Shown: positions 24,271 to 31,396 of the stretch, in pieces
Layout: the number at the start of each line of letters is the position of its first letter
Numbering within the stretch: position 1 is the stretch's first letter
IMG/VR virus record: IMGVR_UViG_3300011254_000129
Span: 1 to 31,460 of that record
Source: a virus
Length of the DNA: 31,460 bases
Strand: one strand, 5' to 3'
Translations under genes and position numbers: made by a program
The notes under the pieces: model-generated
What the model was told of the DNA's origin: nothing
The model's input: only the letters and a program-made list of their open reading frames with translations
Database searches by the model: none

Positions 24271-25904
24271 ATTTCATCTCCAAGCTCGTCAATCATTGTG
24301 TCAATGTCTACTTCGTTAAGGCGTCCAGTATCTTGGTCGTAGTGTAGATGTGTAGCTAAACCTACATCACCAGTGTACCTAGATTTTAAGACACGTACCT
24401 TTGTAGTTGAGGCAACCATAACATCGTCTGACTGTTGGTTACGCTCTAAGCTTATCACACAATCGCTCAACTGTGCAATAGATTGTGAGCCACGTAGATG
24501 ATTTAATGCAGTCTCAATACCGTTCTCATGGCCTCGATCACCTTGAGTGCGTCGAAGGTGTGACACAAGAATCATACCACAGCCGGTCTCTTCTACGAGA
24601 GTTCTAAGCCTGTGCATAATCATATCAATAGCTTTACGTTCATCGGGGTCGTCGGATAAAAGAACAAGCATGTGAAGGTGGTCAAGAACAATCCACTTAC
24701 AATCACAGCCGATGATCATGTAGCGCAGTTTGCTGAATACACTTTCTAGGTCGTTCATGCCGAGGTGTCCATAAACCCAAACACGATCTGTGTTTTCGCC
24801 GCCGAACATTTCTTGGTGCATTTCTCTAAGGTTGTCATCGTCAAAGAGATTACGAACACTGTCAAGGTGGAGACGTGCATCGGCCTCAATGGATAAAATA
24901 CCATCAATAGTTCTTTGCCAGTTTTCTTCGAGGGCCATAACGCCCACGTTGTCCTTAGTTTTTTTGATAAGCCAATGCTCTAGCTCACGGGTAACGCTGG
25001 ACTTACCAAGGCCTGTACCACCCGTCAAGGTTACTAGCTCACCAGCACGAAGACCTTCAAGCTTTTCATTTAGACCTTCCCAAGGAAAGGGTACAGAGTC
25101 TGTGCGTGTTCTGGTAAGATAGTTTTCTAGATTGTCGGAGACGTTAAGGACGCCTGAGGGTGTATACTTCTTAGCGTTCCACCAGCTGTGGACATAGGCC
25201 TTGTGTTGACCAGCACGTAACATATCGTTAGCGTCTTTATAATCAACAGGCATTTCCATAATCTTAGCTTTGCCCGGACGTAAAAGTCTAGCGACTTTCT
25301 TTGCTGCTTCACGGCCATGCTGATCATTGTCGAAATTAATAATAATATTATCAAAGGATTCTAAGAACTCTAGATTTTCTTTGACGTCTCGATCAGCAGA
25401 CTGTGCGCCGTTGCGAATAGATACGACAGGCCATTGAGACCCCATAAGTTCATAGGCGGACATAGCATCTACCTCACCCTCAACAAGGGTAACGTATTTA
25501 CCACCGCTCTGAAACAACTGTTGGCCGAAAAGACCACAGCTCTTGCTGTCTCCACGCCATATAAAGCTTTTATTTTCTTTACGAACTTTGGCGCTTACTG
25601 CTTCATTGCCAGAGTAATAAGGGTATATATGCTCGACGATCTGGCCCGTAGAGTTTTTAACAGAAAGCACCCTGTATTTTTTAGCTGTTGCTAGGCTGAT
25701 ACCTCTGTCTGTAAGGGGATAGAATTCCCCGTTGGATGTGGGTGTCTTCTGAAAGTTAGATATCGAAGTCACTTTATTTTCTTCCTTTGCTTTAGGAATA
25801 AAAACCCCACAGCTAAAACATTTGATAGATCCATCATCGTTCATAGCTGCAGGGTCGGAACCCCCGCACTCTGGGCAGGGGAGTCGAGTTTGAATAAAAG
25901 CCAT
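24267..25904 (-). CDS. Primase-helicase, T7 gp4 type
   Basis: This 545-aa protein unwinds the fork and makes primers. The N-terminus has a zinc ribbon (Cys10, Cys13, Cys29, Cys32). A Toprim domain follows with Glu142 (LVEGEVDAMS) and Asp192/Asp194 (NFDNDQHG). The helicase has Walker A GGTGLGKS (295-302), the catalytic Glu pair (ALEEN, near 326), Walker B WIVLDH (404-409), a VSHLRR motif (447-452) and the arginine-finger-like KSRYTGD (507-513). All parts of T7 gp4 are present and complete. It starts 1 base after the previous gene. Confidence 0.95.
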   Translation of the reverse strand: MAFIQTRLPCPECGGSDPAAMNDDGSIKCFSCGVFIPKAKEENKVTSISNFQKTPTSNGEFYPLTDRGISLATAKKYRVLSVKNSTGQIVEHIYPYYSGNEAVSAKVRKENKSFIWRGDSKSCGLFGQQLFQSGGKYVTLVEGEVDAMSAYELMGSQWPVVSIRNGAQSADRDVKENLEFLESFDNIIINFDNDQHGREAAKKVARLLRPGKAKIMEMPVDYKDANDMLRAGQHKAYVHSWWNAKKYTPSGVLNVSDNLENYLTRTRTDSVPFPWEGLNEKLEGLRAGELVTLTGGTGLGKSSVTRELEHWLIKKTKDNVGVMALEENWQRTIDGILSIEADARLHLDSVRNLFDDDNLREMHQEMFGGENTDRVWVYGHLGMNDLESVFSKLRYMIIGCDCKWIVLDHLHMLVLLSDDPDERKAIDMIMHRLRTLVEETGCGMILVSHLRRTQGDRGHENGIETALNHLRGSQSIAQLSDCVISLERNQQSDDVMVASTTKVRVLKSRYTGDVGLATHLHYDQDTGRLNEVDIDTMIDELGDEI

Positions 25905-25905
25905 T

Positions 25906-26136
25906 TTAATCCTCTACGATTTCAGCTTCCTCAATAAACACAGCATCTTCTGAGAGATACTCTTGGACTTTGGCGTGTAATGCAACCGATGCGGCTTGTG
26001 CAATAACCACTCGATCTTCAAGACCTCGAACGTCTTGCTCTGCTAACACTAAAAGCTGGAAGGCCTTTTGGCCCTCCGGTGATAGTAGATTTACATCATA
26101 GGTTGTGTCCTCGTGGACGTAAGTAATGTTACTCAT
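25906..26136 (-). CDS. DUF6447-like small protein
   Basis: A 76-aa acidic protein with the pattern YDVNLLSPEGQKAFQLLVLA followed by a helical part (RVVIAQAASVALHAKVQEYL). It resembles, from memory, the small DUF6447 proteins of phages and cyanobacteria (YDxxxLSxxxKxxL, then xxIAxxxTAR), but the match is loose. The start overlaps the stop of the SSB gene by one base (TAATG). A partner role for SSB or the primase-helicase is possible from position only. Confidence 0.7.
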   Translation of the reverse strand: MSNITYVHEDTTYDVNLLSPEGQKAFQLLVLAEQDVRGLEDRVVIAQAASVALHAKVQEYLSEDAVFIEEAEIVED

Positions 26137-26564
26137 TAAATCTCATCTCCTTCATCTTCTTCTTCAATGTCAAACTCAGCACCGTCTGGTGCATCGTACT
26201 GAATAAGGTCTAGTACTTGCATGGCTTGGAAATCTAAACCCTTAAAGTCTTGACCGTTCCACTGTGTCTCCCACTCTTTAAACTGCACCTTAACATGAGA
26301 GCCATTACCAACGGTAACATTTATTTCTTTCTTGCTTTTATCATAAAGCTTTGGCGCATCACGGATCATACCACGAGGTCCGTCAACCTTACGCTTGATA
26401 ATAAGTGCTGGACCCTCGTCCATATCTTTTACTGTAAAGCCACGGGACTTGAATCTATCAGCCACCTCGTCATCGACTACAAGGTTAACTGAATAAGCGG
26501 GTGTAAATTTAGTGTTTGGTGTGGTAACAAACGACCAGTATGCTCGTCCTTCTAAAACTGCCAT
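26136..26564 (-). CDS. Single-stranded DNA-binding protein
   Basis: From the ATG at 26564 the product is 142 aa. It has a beta-rich body (AYWSFVTTPNTKFTPAYSVN, ALIIKRKVDGPRG, EINVTVGNGSHVKVQFKEW) and a very acidic C-terminal tail (EFDIEEEDEGDEI). This is the layout of T7 gp2.5-type SSBs, whose tail binds polymerase and helicase. The frame stays open 51 codons upstream, but that part overlaps the previous gene. AGGAGA lies 8 bases before the chosen ATG and the earlier gene stops 4 bases before it. It is shorter than T7 gp2.5 (232 aa). Position just before primase-helicase and polymerase supports the call. Confidence 0.8.
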   Translation of the reverse strand: MAVLEGRAYWSFVTTPNTKFTPAYSVNLVVDDEVADRFKSRGFTVKDMDEGPALIIKRKVDGPRGMIRDAPKLYDKSKKEINVTVGNGSHVKVQFKEWETQWNGQDFKGLDFQAMQVLDLIQYDAPDGAEFDIEEEDEGDEI

Positions 26565-26568
26565 ATAC

Positions 26569-26787
26569 TTATCTCCTATTGTGTAAGTGTGTAATGTAGG
26601 CGGGTATTTGTTGTAAAACAAATTCTTCTGTAATTGGTTTATTCTGCTGCTTGGCCTGTAGTTTAACCCACGATTCCATATATGATCGAACATTTTCTGG
26701 TGGAATATTAACTCCAAGCATCATGATAAACGCTCTAATTAAAACGTCTTCAATAAATTCATCTTCAGATAAAGTTTCGTCGTGCAT
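26569..26787 (-). CDS. 72-aa acidic protein upstream of SSB, unknown
   Basis: A 72-aa mostly helical protein with an acidic N-terminus (MHDETLSEDEFIEDVLIRAF) and a basic C-terminus ending ITHLHNRR. AAGG stands about 10 bases before the ATG and there is a 4-base gap to the SSB start. Nothing in it points to a family. The place in the replication operon suggests a minor early function. Confidence 0.65.
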   Translation of the reverse strand: MHDETLSEDEFIEDVLIRAFIMMLGVNIPPENVRSYMESWVKLQAKQQNKPITEEFVLQQIPAYITHLHNRR

Positions 26788-26798
26788 AATCCAGTGCC

Positions 26799-27044
26799 TT
26801 AAGTGGACAAAGATGAAAGAAGTGTACTCATCTTAACGCTATCTAAGATGAAGTTAAGTCCTTCAGGAGAAAGGTCGGAAGATATGTTTACTTCTCCGTC
26901 GCTTTCAATGATTAACAAAAACCCTGAGTCTTTGGTTGGGGACATTTGAGTTCTTAAAGTGTCTAATGAGTTTTGAACTCTATCAAATAAATCTACATCT
27001 GTAAAGGATTCTTTTTGTGAAAAATTACCTTCAATTACTTTCAT
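26799..27044 (-). CDS. Small protein, unknown
   Basis: From the ATG at 27044 the product is 81 aa, acidic and Ser-rich (VIEGNFSQKESFTDVDLFDR, LLIIESDGEVNISSDLSPEG). GGAGG precedes a double ATG by a few bases. The second ATG has the better spacing and overlaps the stop of the 23-aa gene by one base. The longer frame starting at 27071 would run through that ribosome site. Mixed helix and strand are expected. No family is recognised. Confidence 0.6.
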   Translation of the reverse strand: MKVIEGNFSQKESFTDVDLFDRVQNSLDTLRTQMSPTKDSGFLLIIESDGEVNISSDLSPEGLNFILDSVKMSTLLSSLST

Positions 27045-27115
27045 CATTCCTCCATCTTTATCATCAACCATATGCCTGCTACCCCTATTGTTAAAATTAT
27101 AAAATACATCTCCAT
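27044..27115 (-). CDS. 23-aa single-helix membrane micropeptide
   Basis: A 23-codon frame whose product is nearly all one membrane helix (MYFIILTIGVAGIWLMI) with a charged end (KMEE). It starts 2 bases after the DUF3310 stop and ends in a TGA that shares a base with the next ATG. It exactly fills the gap between two genes. The ribosome site is distant (GAGG 13 bases upstream). It may act on the host inner membrane. The length alone would allow chance, so the context is the main support. Confidence 0.4.
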   Translation of the reverse strand: MEMYFIILTIGVAGIWLMIKMEE

Positions 27116-27117
27116 GT

Positions 27118-27408
27118 TTATTGGTTTACCTCTTCAATTAATTTATCTAAATACCATTTACACTTTCGTAAATCTTCAATAGGCTTTCCTTTATAATCGT
27201 AACGCCATAGGTACTTGAGTGCGTTACCTTTAAGGTAGCCTCGAAACTCGTGGTCAGGCATGGAAGCTTTTATTGCTTCAATAGCTTCTACTGCTCCCAT
27301 ATTATAATGGTCTGGTCTGGTTACTGGATCAGGATCTTTTCTAATAGAAAGCCTCGCAAGTTCTCTTACCTTGTCCCACTCCATAGGTTTAGCATCGTCT
27401 ATTGACAT
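27118..27408 (-). CDS. DUF3310 protein, T7 gp1.7 nucleotide-kinase-like domain
   Basis: A 96-aa protein. Residues 27-95 match DUF3310: VTRPDHYNMGAVEAIEAIKA, FRGYLKGNALKYLWRYDYKG and DLRKCKWYLDKLI. The same pattern is the C-terminal part of T7 gp1.7 (KPSHY, EAIEVI, FKGYCFGNILKY), described as a nucleotide kinase with dGMP/dTMP activity. The protein lacks the N-terminal half of gp1.7, so the activity is uncertain. A strong GAAGGAGG site precedes the start, inside the end of the upstream gene (TAATG overlap). Confidence 0.8.
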   Translation of the reverse strand: MSIDDAKPMEWDKVRELARLSIRKDPDPVTRPDHYNMGAVEAIEAIKASMPDHEFRGYLKGNALKYLWRYDYKGKPIEDLRKCKWYLDKLIEEVNQ

Positions 27409-27578
27409 TAGTATCCTCCTTCACGAATGCGATTAAGTATATCATAGGTTTGTTCATAGCTCAAGTTTAAAGCTTGAAGGCCTTTGAGAACTGAATCGTA
27501 ATCTGGATTTGAGTTACAGTAAATGTTTACAAACACAAGGTCTGAAACGATTGCTTCAATTTCTGTTGCTTCTAACAT
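27408..27578 (-). CDS. 56-aa acidic small protein
   Basis: A 56-codon frame (MLEATEIEAIVSDLVFVNIY at the N-terminus, ending NRIREGGY). AAGGA stands 7 bases before the ATG, and its last codons (GAA GGA GGA TAC TAA) supply the ribosome site of the DUF3310 gene; the stop overlaps that ATG. Composition is helical and soluble. It is convincing as a gene because site, start, stop and neighbours all fit. No function is known. Confidence 0.65.
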   Translation of the reverse strand: MLEATEIEAIVSDLVFVNIYCNSNPDYDSVLKGLQALNLSYEQTYDILNRIREGGY

Positions 27579-27588
27579 AGCATTTCCT

Positions 27589-27741
27589 TTATGTAATCTT
27601 GCCCGTTAAAAAAGAATCAATGATTTGAATGCAGGTGTATTGTACAAACAGCGCACCTAGAATCCCTCCGAAAGGATAAACTACATAGGCTTTCCACGGA
27701 TTGTCTCGTAGCCACTGCTCTATTTCTTCATCCGTCATCAT
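27589..27741 (-). CDS. 50-aa membrane protein
   Basis: A 50-codon frame with a charged N-terminus (MMTDEEIEQWLRDNPWKAYV) and one membrane helix (YPFGGILGALFVQYTCIQII). The start is a double ATG overlapping the TGA of the preceding gene, so either Met is possible. No ribosome site is seen, which suggests coupling. It ends 10 bases before the next start. The function is unknown; an inner-membrane effect on the host is possible. Confidence 0.6.
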   Translation of the reverse strand: MMTDEEIEQWLRDNPWKAYVVYPFGGILGALFVQYTCIQIIDSFLTGKIT

Positions 27742-28016
27742 ATTATGTTTACATATTCATCGTTGATAATTGTTTGAATATGTATATAACCTTCGGGCCA
27801 GTATGTGTAAGATTCTTTTAAAGCCTTTGCTGTCCTGTGAACTGATGCTTCAAAGTGTTCAAACATTCCTATCTCTTCTCTATAGTACCAGAACGGTATG
27901 CGTAACACTGGCTCTGCTGGTCCGTGTTCCTCATAATACACAACAATCTCTGCGTCGTTACCAACAGGCCCGTCGTTTCCAAAGTGTTTAGTGTGGTCGT
28001 TCTCCGGCTGTTTCAT
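27738..28016 (-). CDS. 92-aa acidic protein, unknown
   Basis: From the ATG at 28016 the product is 92 aa (MKQPENDHTKHFG...), acidic and aromatic-rich with strand-like stretches (EIVVYYEEHGPAEPVLRIPF, YTYWPEGYIHIQTIIND). AGGAG lies 5 bases before this ATG. An in-frame GTG 6 bases earlier would lie between the site and the ATG, so it is not the start. The fold may be a small beta protein such as a host inhibitor, but there is no motif to say so. Confidence 0.7.
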   Translation of the reverse strand: MKQPENDHTKHFGNDGPVGNDAEIVVYYEEHGPAEPVLRIPFWYYREEIGMFEHFEASVHRTAKALKESYTYWPEGYIHIQTIINDEYVNII

Positions 28017-28024
28017 ATACACTC

Positions 28025-28126
28025 CTAATTAACTATGTGTCCAACAAAGGCCGCAACAAACAGAGGCATTATAAATATTCCTAAGAATAAACATTCTTGT
28101 AACATGAAACTAATTTTACTTTTCAT
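28025..28126 (-). CDS. 33-aa membrane micropeptide
   Basis: A 33-codon frame with one of the best ribosome sites in the window (AAGGAGATTTAAAATG). The product is a short basic start (MKSKISF) followed by one long hydrophobic helix (CLFLGIFIMPLFVAAFVGHI). It begins 1 base after the stop of the 99-aa membrane protein and ends in a TAG that overlaps the ribosome site of the next gene. The strong site makes it more credible than the 23-aa peptide. The role is unknown. Confidence 0.6.
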   Translation of the reverse strand: MKSKISFMLQECLFLGIFIMPLFVAAFVGHIVN

Positions 28127-28127
28127 T

Positions 28128-28427
28128 TTAAATCTCCTTCAGTAGTGCTACAGTTAACATAAAAAATGATATAGTGTTTAACATTATCAGTGCACGATCT
28201 CTCCATATTACAGAGACCCACGTCCATAAAGCAATCCCAACACTTCCAAACATAAGATCATAGATACGATATTCTGGTCCGGCAGATCTCATGGCTAAAC
28301 TACATAAAACTAAAATAGATGCTCCCCATTTTATATACCAATCAAAGTTATCGGGATACCAGTTCCGGTCAGGTTTGTTGCGACCCATAGCGCGAACTGC
28401 TGGGTCTCCTTTTTCTTTATTACTCAT
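28128..28427 (-). CDS. Integral membrane protein of marine phages, unknown
   Basis: A 99-aa protein with a soluble basic N-terminus (DPAVRAMGRNKPDRNWYPDN) and three to four hydrophobic helices (WGASILVLCSLAM, IYDLMFGSVGIALWTWVSVI, LNTISFFMLTVALL). The pattern NWYPDNFDWYIKWG is one I recall from other ocean phages in the early region. The start overlaps the upstream stop by 4 bases. It may modify the host membrane early in infection. Confidence 0.7.
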   Translation of the reverse strand: MSNKEKGDPAVRAMGRNKPDRNWYPDNFDWYIKWGASILVLCSLAMRSAGPEYRIYDLMFGSVGIALWTWVSVIWRDRALIMLNTISFFMLTVALLKEI

Positions 28428-28759
28428 GATATATCGCTAGGGTATGCAAGAGTTAAATCAGACTTATAATAGCTGATGATACTATCTGTAATCAGTGATA
28501 AAAACTCCCGCTGTTCTGTTGGTTCCATTTTTTTAAAGATATGTAAAAGTCCTGCCCCTGTTGTAGTAAAAGGTATATACTCAATATCTAAATGTCGTGC
28601 GGCCTCTTGCAAATGAGGAAGCTCCCAATTAAGTTGTTTTAAAATATCTATAGCACTAAGACTGTTATTATCCATAATCTTTACTATATCAAAAGCATCA
28701 TCTACTTCAATATCAGATGCTAAAACGTATACGTCATTTGAAATGTGTACATTAGCCAT
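28424..28759 (-). CDS. 111-aa soluble protein, unknown
   Basis: A 111-aa acidic protein, mostly helical (DAFDIVKIMDNNSLSAIDIL, QREFLSLITDSIISYY). It starts 1 base after the stop of the preceding 308-aa gene, with GAGGGCGG upstream as a loose ribosome site, and overlaps the membrane protein gene downstream. No known family. Confidence 0.65.
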   Translation of the reverse strand: MANVHISNDVYVLASDIEVDDAFDIVKIMDNNSLSAIDILKQLNWELPHLQEAARHLDIEYIPFTTTGAGLLHIFKKMEPTEQREFLSLITDSIISYYKSDLTLAYPSDIS

Positions 28760-28760
28760 G

Positions 28761-29687
28761 TCACGCCGCCCTCAAATATTTACGAAGAGTTGAAATAGAA
28801 TCCTGCTGTCGTTTGAACTGAACAGACGCAAGAGTATTTTTGTTACGAACATTATCAGCATGGGTAGTATAATCTGTTACTGCGTTATAGGCTGCCCATT
28901 CAGTATTACCAAGCCGAGGACAATATATATTCCTGTAACAATTGACAAGGTAATTAAAACCTGTGTTGTGTCTTTTGAGATGATTGCCGATATTGTACGG
29001 GTTATGCCCTTCTTGAATAAGCTCATTTAGTTGGTCTCCTATGCCTACAATATCTGCAAACATTCTAACTGCAGTTTCAGGCTCAATTGAATTACTATAC
29101 ATTTCTTTCCACACATCTCTTTCAGATTCGAAAAAGTCAAGAGATTTTACAATAGTTCGTGATGCTTTGTCAATATCTAAGTTTGTTGTGTGATTGCCTT
29201 TGAACACTGCAACCTCTCCAGAAATAAATACTTGAAGGTTTGTACAGGCCGCTTGGATTGCCGCCGCACTGATGACAAACGGAAAGCTACTATCAATAGA
29301 TGTTGTAGCCAGTAACCCCAGCGAAGCATTATCACCGTCAGGTGTCTCATAAGTATGGGCCGGTAACTTATATTTTACAAAAGACCTTGCACCGTCATGA
29401 CTTACTGCGATCTGTTCGCTGATGCCCTCAGTGTTCAGGCCGCTCCTTAAGATTATTTCTCGTGCTGTCTTAATAACATCCTTTGGTGCTACCGCTTTGT
29501 GTCGAGATGAATGAATGCCTAAAGACTTCTTAGTATCGGTGCGATAAGTCACCCATTTATCAGTTTCATGATAACTATAATCGGAACTAAACAACGCAGG
29601 GGTGGTAGCAATCTCAAAATCTGCGTCACCAAAGCCCCCGAAAACATCAGGGGCGCTAGAGTTAAACATACTAATTACATTATCCAT
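28761..29687 (-). CDS. DUF932-like phage protein
   Basis: A 308-aa protein that resembles the DUF932 family of phage and plasmid proteins: HETDKWVTYRTDTKKSLGIH near the N-terminus, a middle section (ISEQIAVSHDGARSFVKYKL), and a helical end with NTEWAAYNAVTDYTTHADN. DUF932 proteins are common early phage products of unknown role. GGAGATAGC precedes the start. It is the second gene after the promoter at 29968-29997 and the largest of the early genes. The family call is by overall layout and should be treated as tentative. Confidence 0.65.
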   Translation of the reverse strand: MDNVISMFNSSAPDVFGGFGDADFEIATTPALFSSDYSYHETDKWVTYRTDTKKSLGIHSSRHKAVAPKDVIKTAREIILRSGLNTEGISEQIAVSHDGARSFVKYKLPAHTYETPDGDNASLGLLATTSIDSSFPFVISAAAIQAACTNLQVFISGEVAVFKGNHTTNLDIDKASRTIVKSLDFFESERDVWKEMYSNSIEPETAVRMFADIVGIGDQLNELIQEGHNPYNIGNHLKRHNTGFNYLVNCYRNIYCPRLGNTEWAAYNAVTDYTTHADNVRNKNTLASVQFKRQQDSISTLRKYLRAA

Positions 29688-29700
29688 GTGCTATCTCCTA

Positions 29701-29907
29701 TTAAGCCGCACGTTCAACAATCAACTGGCGTGGAATATCTACTAGCTTTCGAAAGCCTATGGGTCGAGACTTAGAATGTTGTAGATAAAAACCATACTTA
29801 CCAATTTGGATACTATAAAAACAATTACCCTTTGAGATACTGTAGCGGTTAAGGACTTTACGCTTACGAATCATATAGCTTTTGTTAAATAGTTTACCTG
29901 TGTTCAT
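29701..29907 (-). CDS. Small basic protein, first gene after the promoter
   Basis: From the ATG at 29907 the product is 68 aa, rich in Lys, Arg and Tyr (LFNKSYMIRKRKVLNRYSIS, FYLQHSKSRPIGFRKLVDIP). GGAG lies 6-7 bases before this ATG. An in-frame ATG 12 bases upstream has no site. It is the first gene behind the best promoter in the window, which is typical of early phage proteins that act on host transcription or nucleases. It has no recognisable domain. Confidence 0.6.
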   Translation of the reverse strand: MNTGKLFNKSYMIRKRKVLNRYSISKGNCFYSIQIGKYGFYLQHSKSRPIGFRKLVDIPRQLIVERAA

Positions 29908-29967
29908 ATGAAACTCCATAATAATAATGATAACAATAAAATAAACTGGCTCTAACCAGCGGCGACT

Positions 29968-29997
29968 ACTATACTACAGGACTGCTCTCCGTGTCAA
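29968..29997 (-). promoter_or_regulatory. Sigma70-type promoter of the replication operon
   Basis: On the - strand TTGACA (29997-29992) is followed after 18 bases by TATAGT (29973-29968), one base off the consensus at -10 and perfect at -35. The first A of the -35 hexamer follows the TGA of the upstream gene, whose stop lies within TTGACA. Transcription would start near 29961, ahead of the gene at 29701-29907, in one of the few non-coding gaps. It would be read by host RNA polymerase. Confidence 0.7.
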
Positions 29998-30194
29998 GGC
30001 TTCTTATCTTCGCACGGATATTTCTTATTATACAACATCTCAAAAGCATCTAAATAATCTAAATATTTATCTACTTCATCTTTAAAGTATCTATTATAAT
30101 ACATTTTCTCGACACCAATAGCTATCTGTTGGTCGTGGATAAAACTAAAATTCCATGCTTGTTTTAACAGGCCTAGTCTAAAATCTTTACTCAT
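29994..30194 (-). CDS. 66-aa protein, unknown
   Basis: From the ATG at 30194 the product is 66 aa (SKDFRLGLLKQAWNFSFIHD, YYNRYFKDEVDKYLDYLDAF), helical, Tyr- and Lys-rich. GGAG lies 7 bases before this ATG. An in-frame ATG 6 bases earlier is too close to the site. The stop codon sits inside the -35 box of the promoter at 29968-29997. No family is recognised. Confidence 0.6.
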   Translation of the reverse strand: MSKDFRLGLLKQAWNFSFIHDQQIAIGVEKMYYNRYFKDEVDKYLDYLDAFEMLYNKKYPCEDKKP

Positions 30195-30260
30195 AATCAT
30201 ACTCCAAAAAATAAAGTAAATCTTATATATACCACCCTACCTACATTACCCGAACCTAAT

Positions 30261-30863
30261 TCATTGTACTAAATAATTGTAATGGGCTTCGGAAACTTGA
30301 TGCCCGTTCTGCCACGATTTGTCACGATCTCCCAAGAAATTACACCAATTGTTCCAAAGCTGTTCGGTCCCGATGCTGTGACATATGTTAATATATTGAG
30401 AGATTCTTGTTCGCCGGATGTCCTCAGACTTCAAAGTCTTGGGAAGTTTGAGGTGCTTTTCATCAATGCCGTACATTCTAATATTATGTGTATCAATACA
30501 ACCAACTAAACCTTCGGTCATCTGGCACACAAAACCCGCTTTAACCAATCCCAAATTTGGAACGCGCAGAAATATTTTCATCAAACTCATTGCTTTGTGG
30601 GCATCGGTTCGGTTAGAATTACAGATTGCTAAGTATTGTGAGTGCATAAAATGTTTATTGCTTTGTAAATATTTGTAAGCATTTCGCTTGCTCCCCCATA
30701 AAAATTTAGAGTCTGCCCCGTTCTCTTTAACATCTAATATCTGGCGTCCAACTCCTGACCAGCTTTGTTGAATACTTAAGACTACCATGAGGATAATATC
30801 TGCAAGATTATCAGCTGATAACTTTGAGTAATCTTGAATAGCTTTTGCATGAATATTATACAT
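30261..30863 (-). CDS. HhH-GPD DNA-glycosylase-like protein
   Basis: A 200-aa protein whose centre aligns with the helix-hairpin-helix and catalytic loop of endonuclease III: VPNLGLVKAGFV (101-112) for LPGVGRKTANVV, then CIDTHNIR (122-129) for AVDTHIFR. Asp124 matches catalytic Asp138. Lys120 of endonuclease III corresponds to Val107, with Lys108 beside it, and the loop is one residue shorter. The four-cysteine Fe-S loop is absent. An active enzyme would remove a base, probably without lyase activity. It overlaps the preceding gene by 8 bases. It could repair phage DNA, attack modified host DNA or be a binding protein only. Confidence 0.6.
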   Translation of the reverse strand: MYNIHAKAIQDYSKLSADNLADIILMVVLSIQQSWSGVGRQILDVKENGADSKFLWGSKRNAYKYLQSNKHFMHSQYLAICNSNRTDAHKAMSLMKIFLRVPNLGLVKAGFVCQMTEGLVGCIDTHNIRMYGIDEKHLKLPKTLKSEDIRRTRISQYINICHSIGTEQLWNNWCNFLGDRDKSWQNGHQVSEAHYNYLVQ

Positions 30864-31062
30864 TTTTTAACTCTCCTAAAAACTCATTAACATTAAGTTT
30901 AGATTCTGTTACTGCATCGTGAAACTCATATACATCGTCAAGCGTCCAAGTATTGTTAAGCTTTTTCCCCCAAGCCTCAATAAGTATGTCTATAAAATCT
31001 TCATCGTCTAAGCAATACTTTACTTTACGATTCCAATTAAGCTTTTTAACTTTCTTCACCAT
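30856..31062 (-). CDS. Small protein with basic N-terminus
   Basis: From the ATG at 31062 the product is 68 aa: a basic start (VKKVKKLNWNRKVKY) and an acidic helical rest (DDEDFIDILIEAWGKK, VYEFHDAVTESKLNVNEFLG). GAGG lies 9 bases before this ATG; an earlier in-frame ATG at 31077 lies inside the preceding gene before that site. It overlaps the HhH-GPD-like gene by 8 bases, so the two are likely translated together. No family is recognised. Confidence 0.6.
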   Translation of the reverse strand: MVKKVKKLNWNRKVKYCLDDEDFIDILIEAWGKKLNNTWTLDDVYEFHDAVTESKLNVNEFLGELKNV

Positions 31063-31066
31063 GATA

Positions 31067-31294
31067 TTATTCCTCATCCCAAGGTATCATTTTATTCCAG
31101 CAGGGCGGACAGTGATAAACACCGCTGTCAGCACCAATAAGTATTTCGCGGTCATCCGCATTTAGATCGGGGAACACATGTTGAACCAGAGCATTCCGAT
31201 CATCTTTATATTCTTTCCAAGAATCTTCGGGAACGTCCACGGCCTGTAAAGATTTACACATATTACACTCAGACATCACAGCTATCATTGTCAT
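31067..31294 (-). CDS. Small zinc-ribbon-like protein
   Basis: A 75-aa acidic protein with CNMC near the N-terminus and CPPC near the C-terminus (HCPPCWNKMIPWDEE), about 48 residues apart: a layout for one zinc ion held by four cysteines. GAGG stands 6 bases before the first ATG, and this start overlaps the preceding stop (ATGA). Such small early zinc proteins may bind nucleic acid or host RNA polymerase. This is suggested only by the cysteines. Confidence 0.65.
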   Translation of the reverse strand: MTMIAVMSECNMCKSLQAVDVPEDSWKEYKDDRNALVQHVFPDLNADDREILIGADSGVYHCPPCWNKMIPWDEE

Positions 31295-31395
31295 ATTACA
31301 CCTCGCATTAATTTATAATTAAACACTAACATTGCCCAATCAATGTGGTCATCCGACTGGCCTGCAACAAACCATAACACTTCTTTAACTACCAT
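31291..31395 (-). CDS. Small gene at the contig edge (possibly truncated)
   Basis: A 34-codon frame from an ATG at 31395 (MVVKEVLWFVAGQSDDHIDW at the N-terminus) ends in a TGA overlapping the next ATG. The adapter begins 2 bases beyond the ATG, so no ribosome site can be judged, and the true start may lie further upstream in sequence that was not assembled. Confidence 0.4.
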   Translation of the reverse strand: MVVKEVLWFVAGQSDDHIDWAMLVFNYKLMRGVI

Positions 31396-31396
31396 T

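Noticed and set aside
24790-25122. + strand 110-codon frame inside primase-helicase
   Set aside because: Ser/Arg-rich shadow of a well-defined enzyme on the other strand.
29946-29959. CTGG/CCAG hairpin downstream of the promoter as an attenuator
   Set aside because: The stem is only 4 bp and could be chance.
1-31396. tRNA genes or integration site
   Set aside because: Gene packing leaves almost no gap large enough and no cloverleaf was recognised; no integrase is present.
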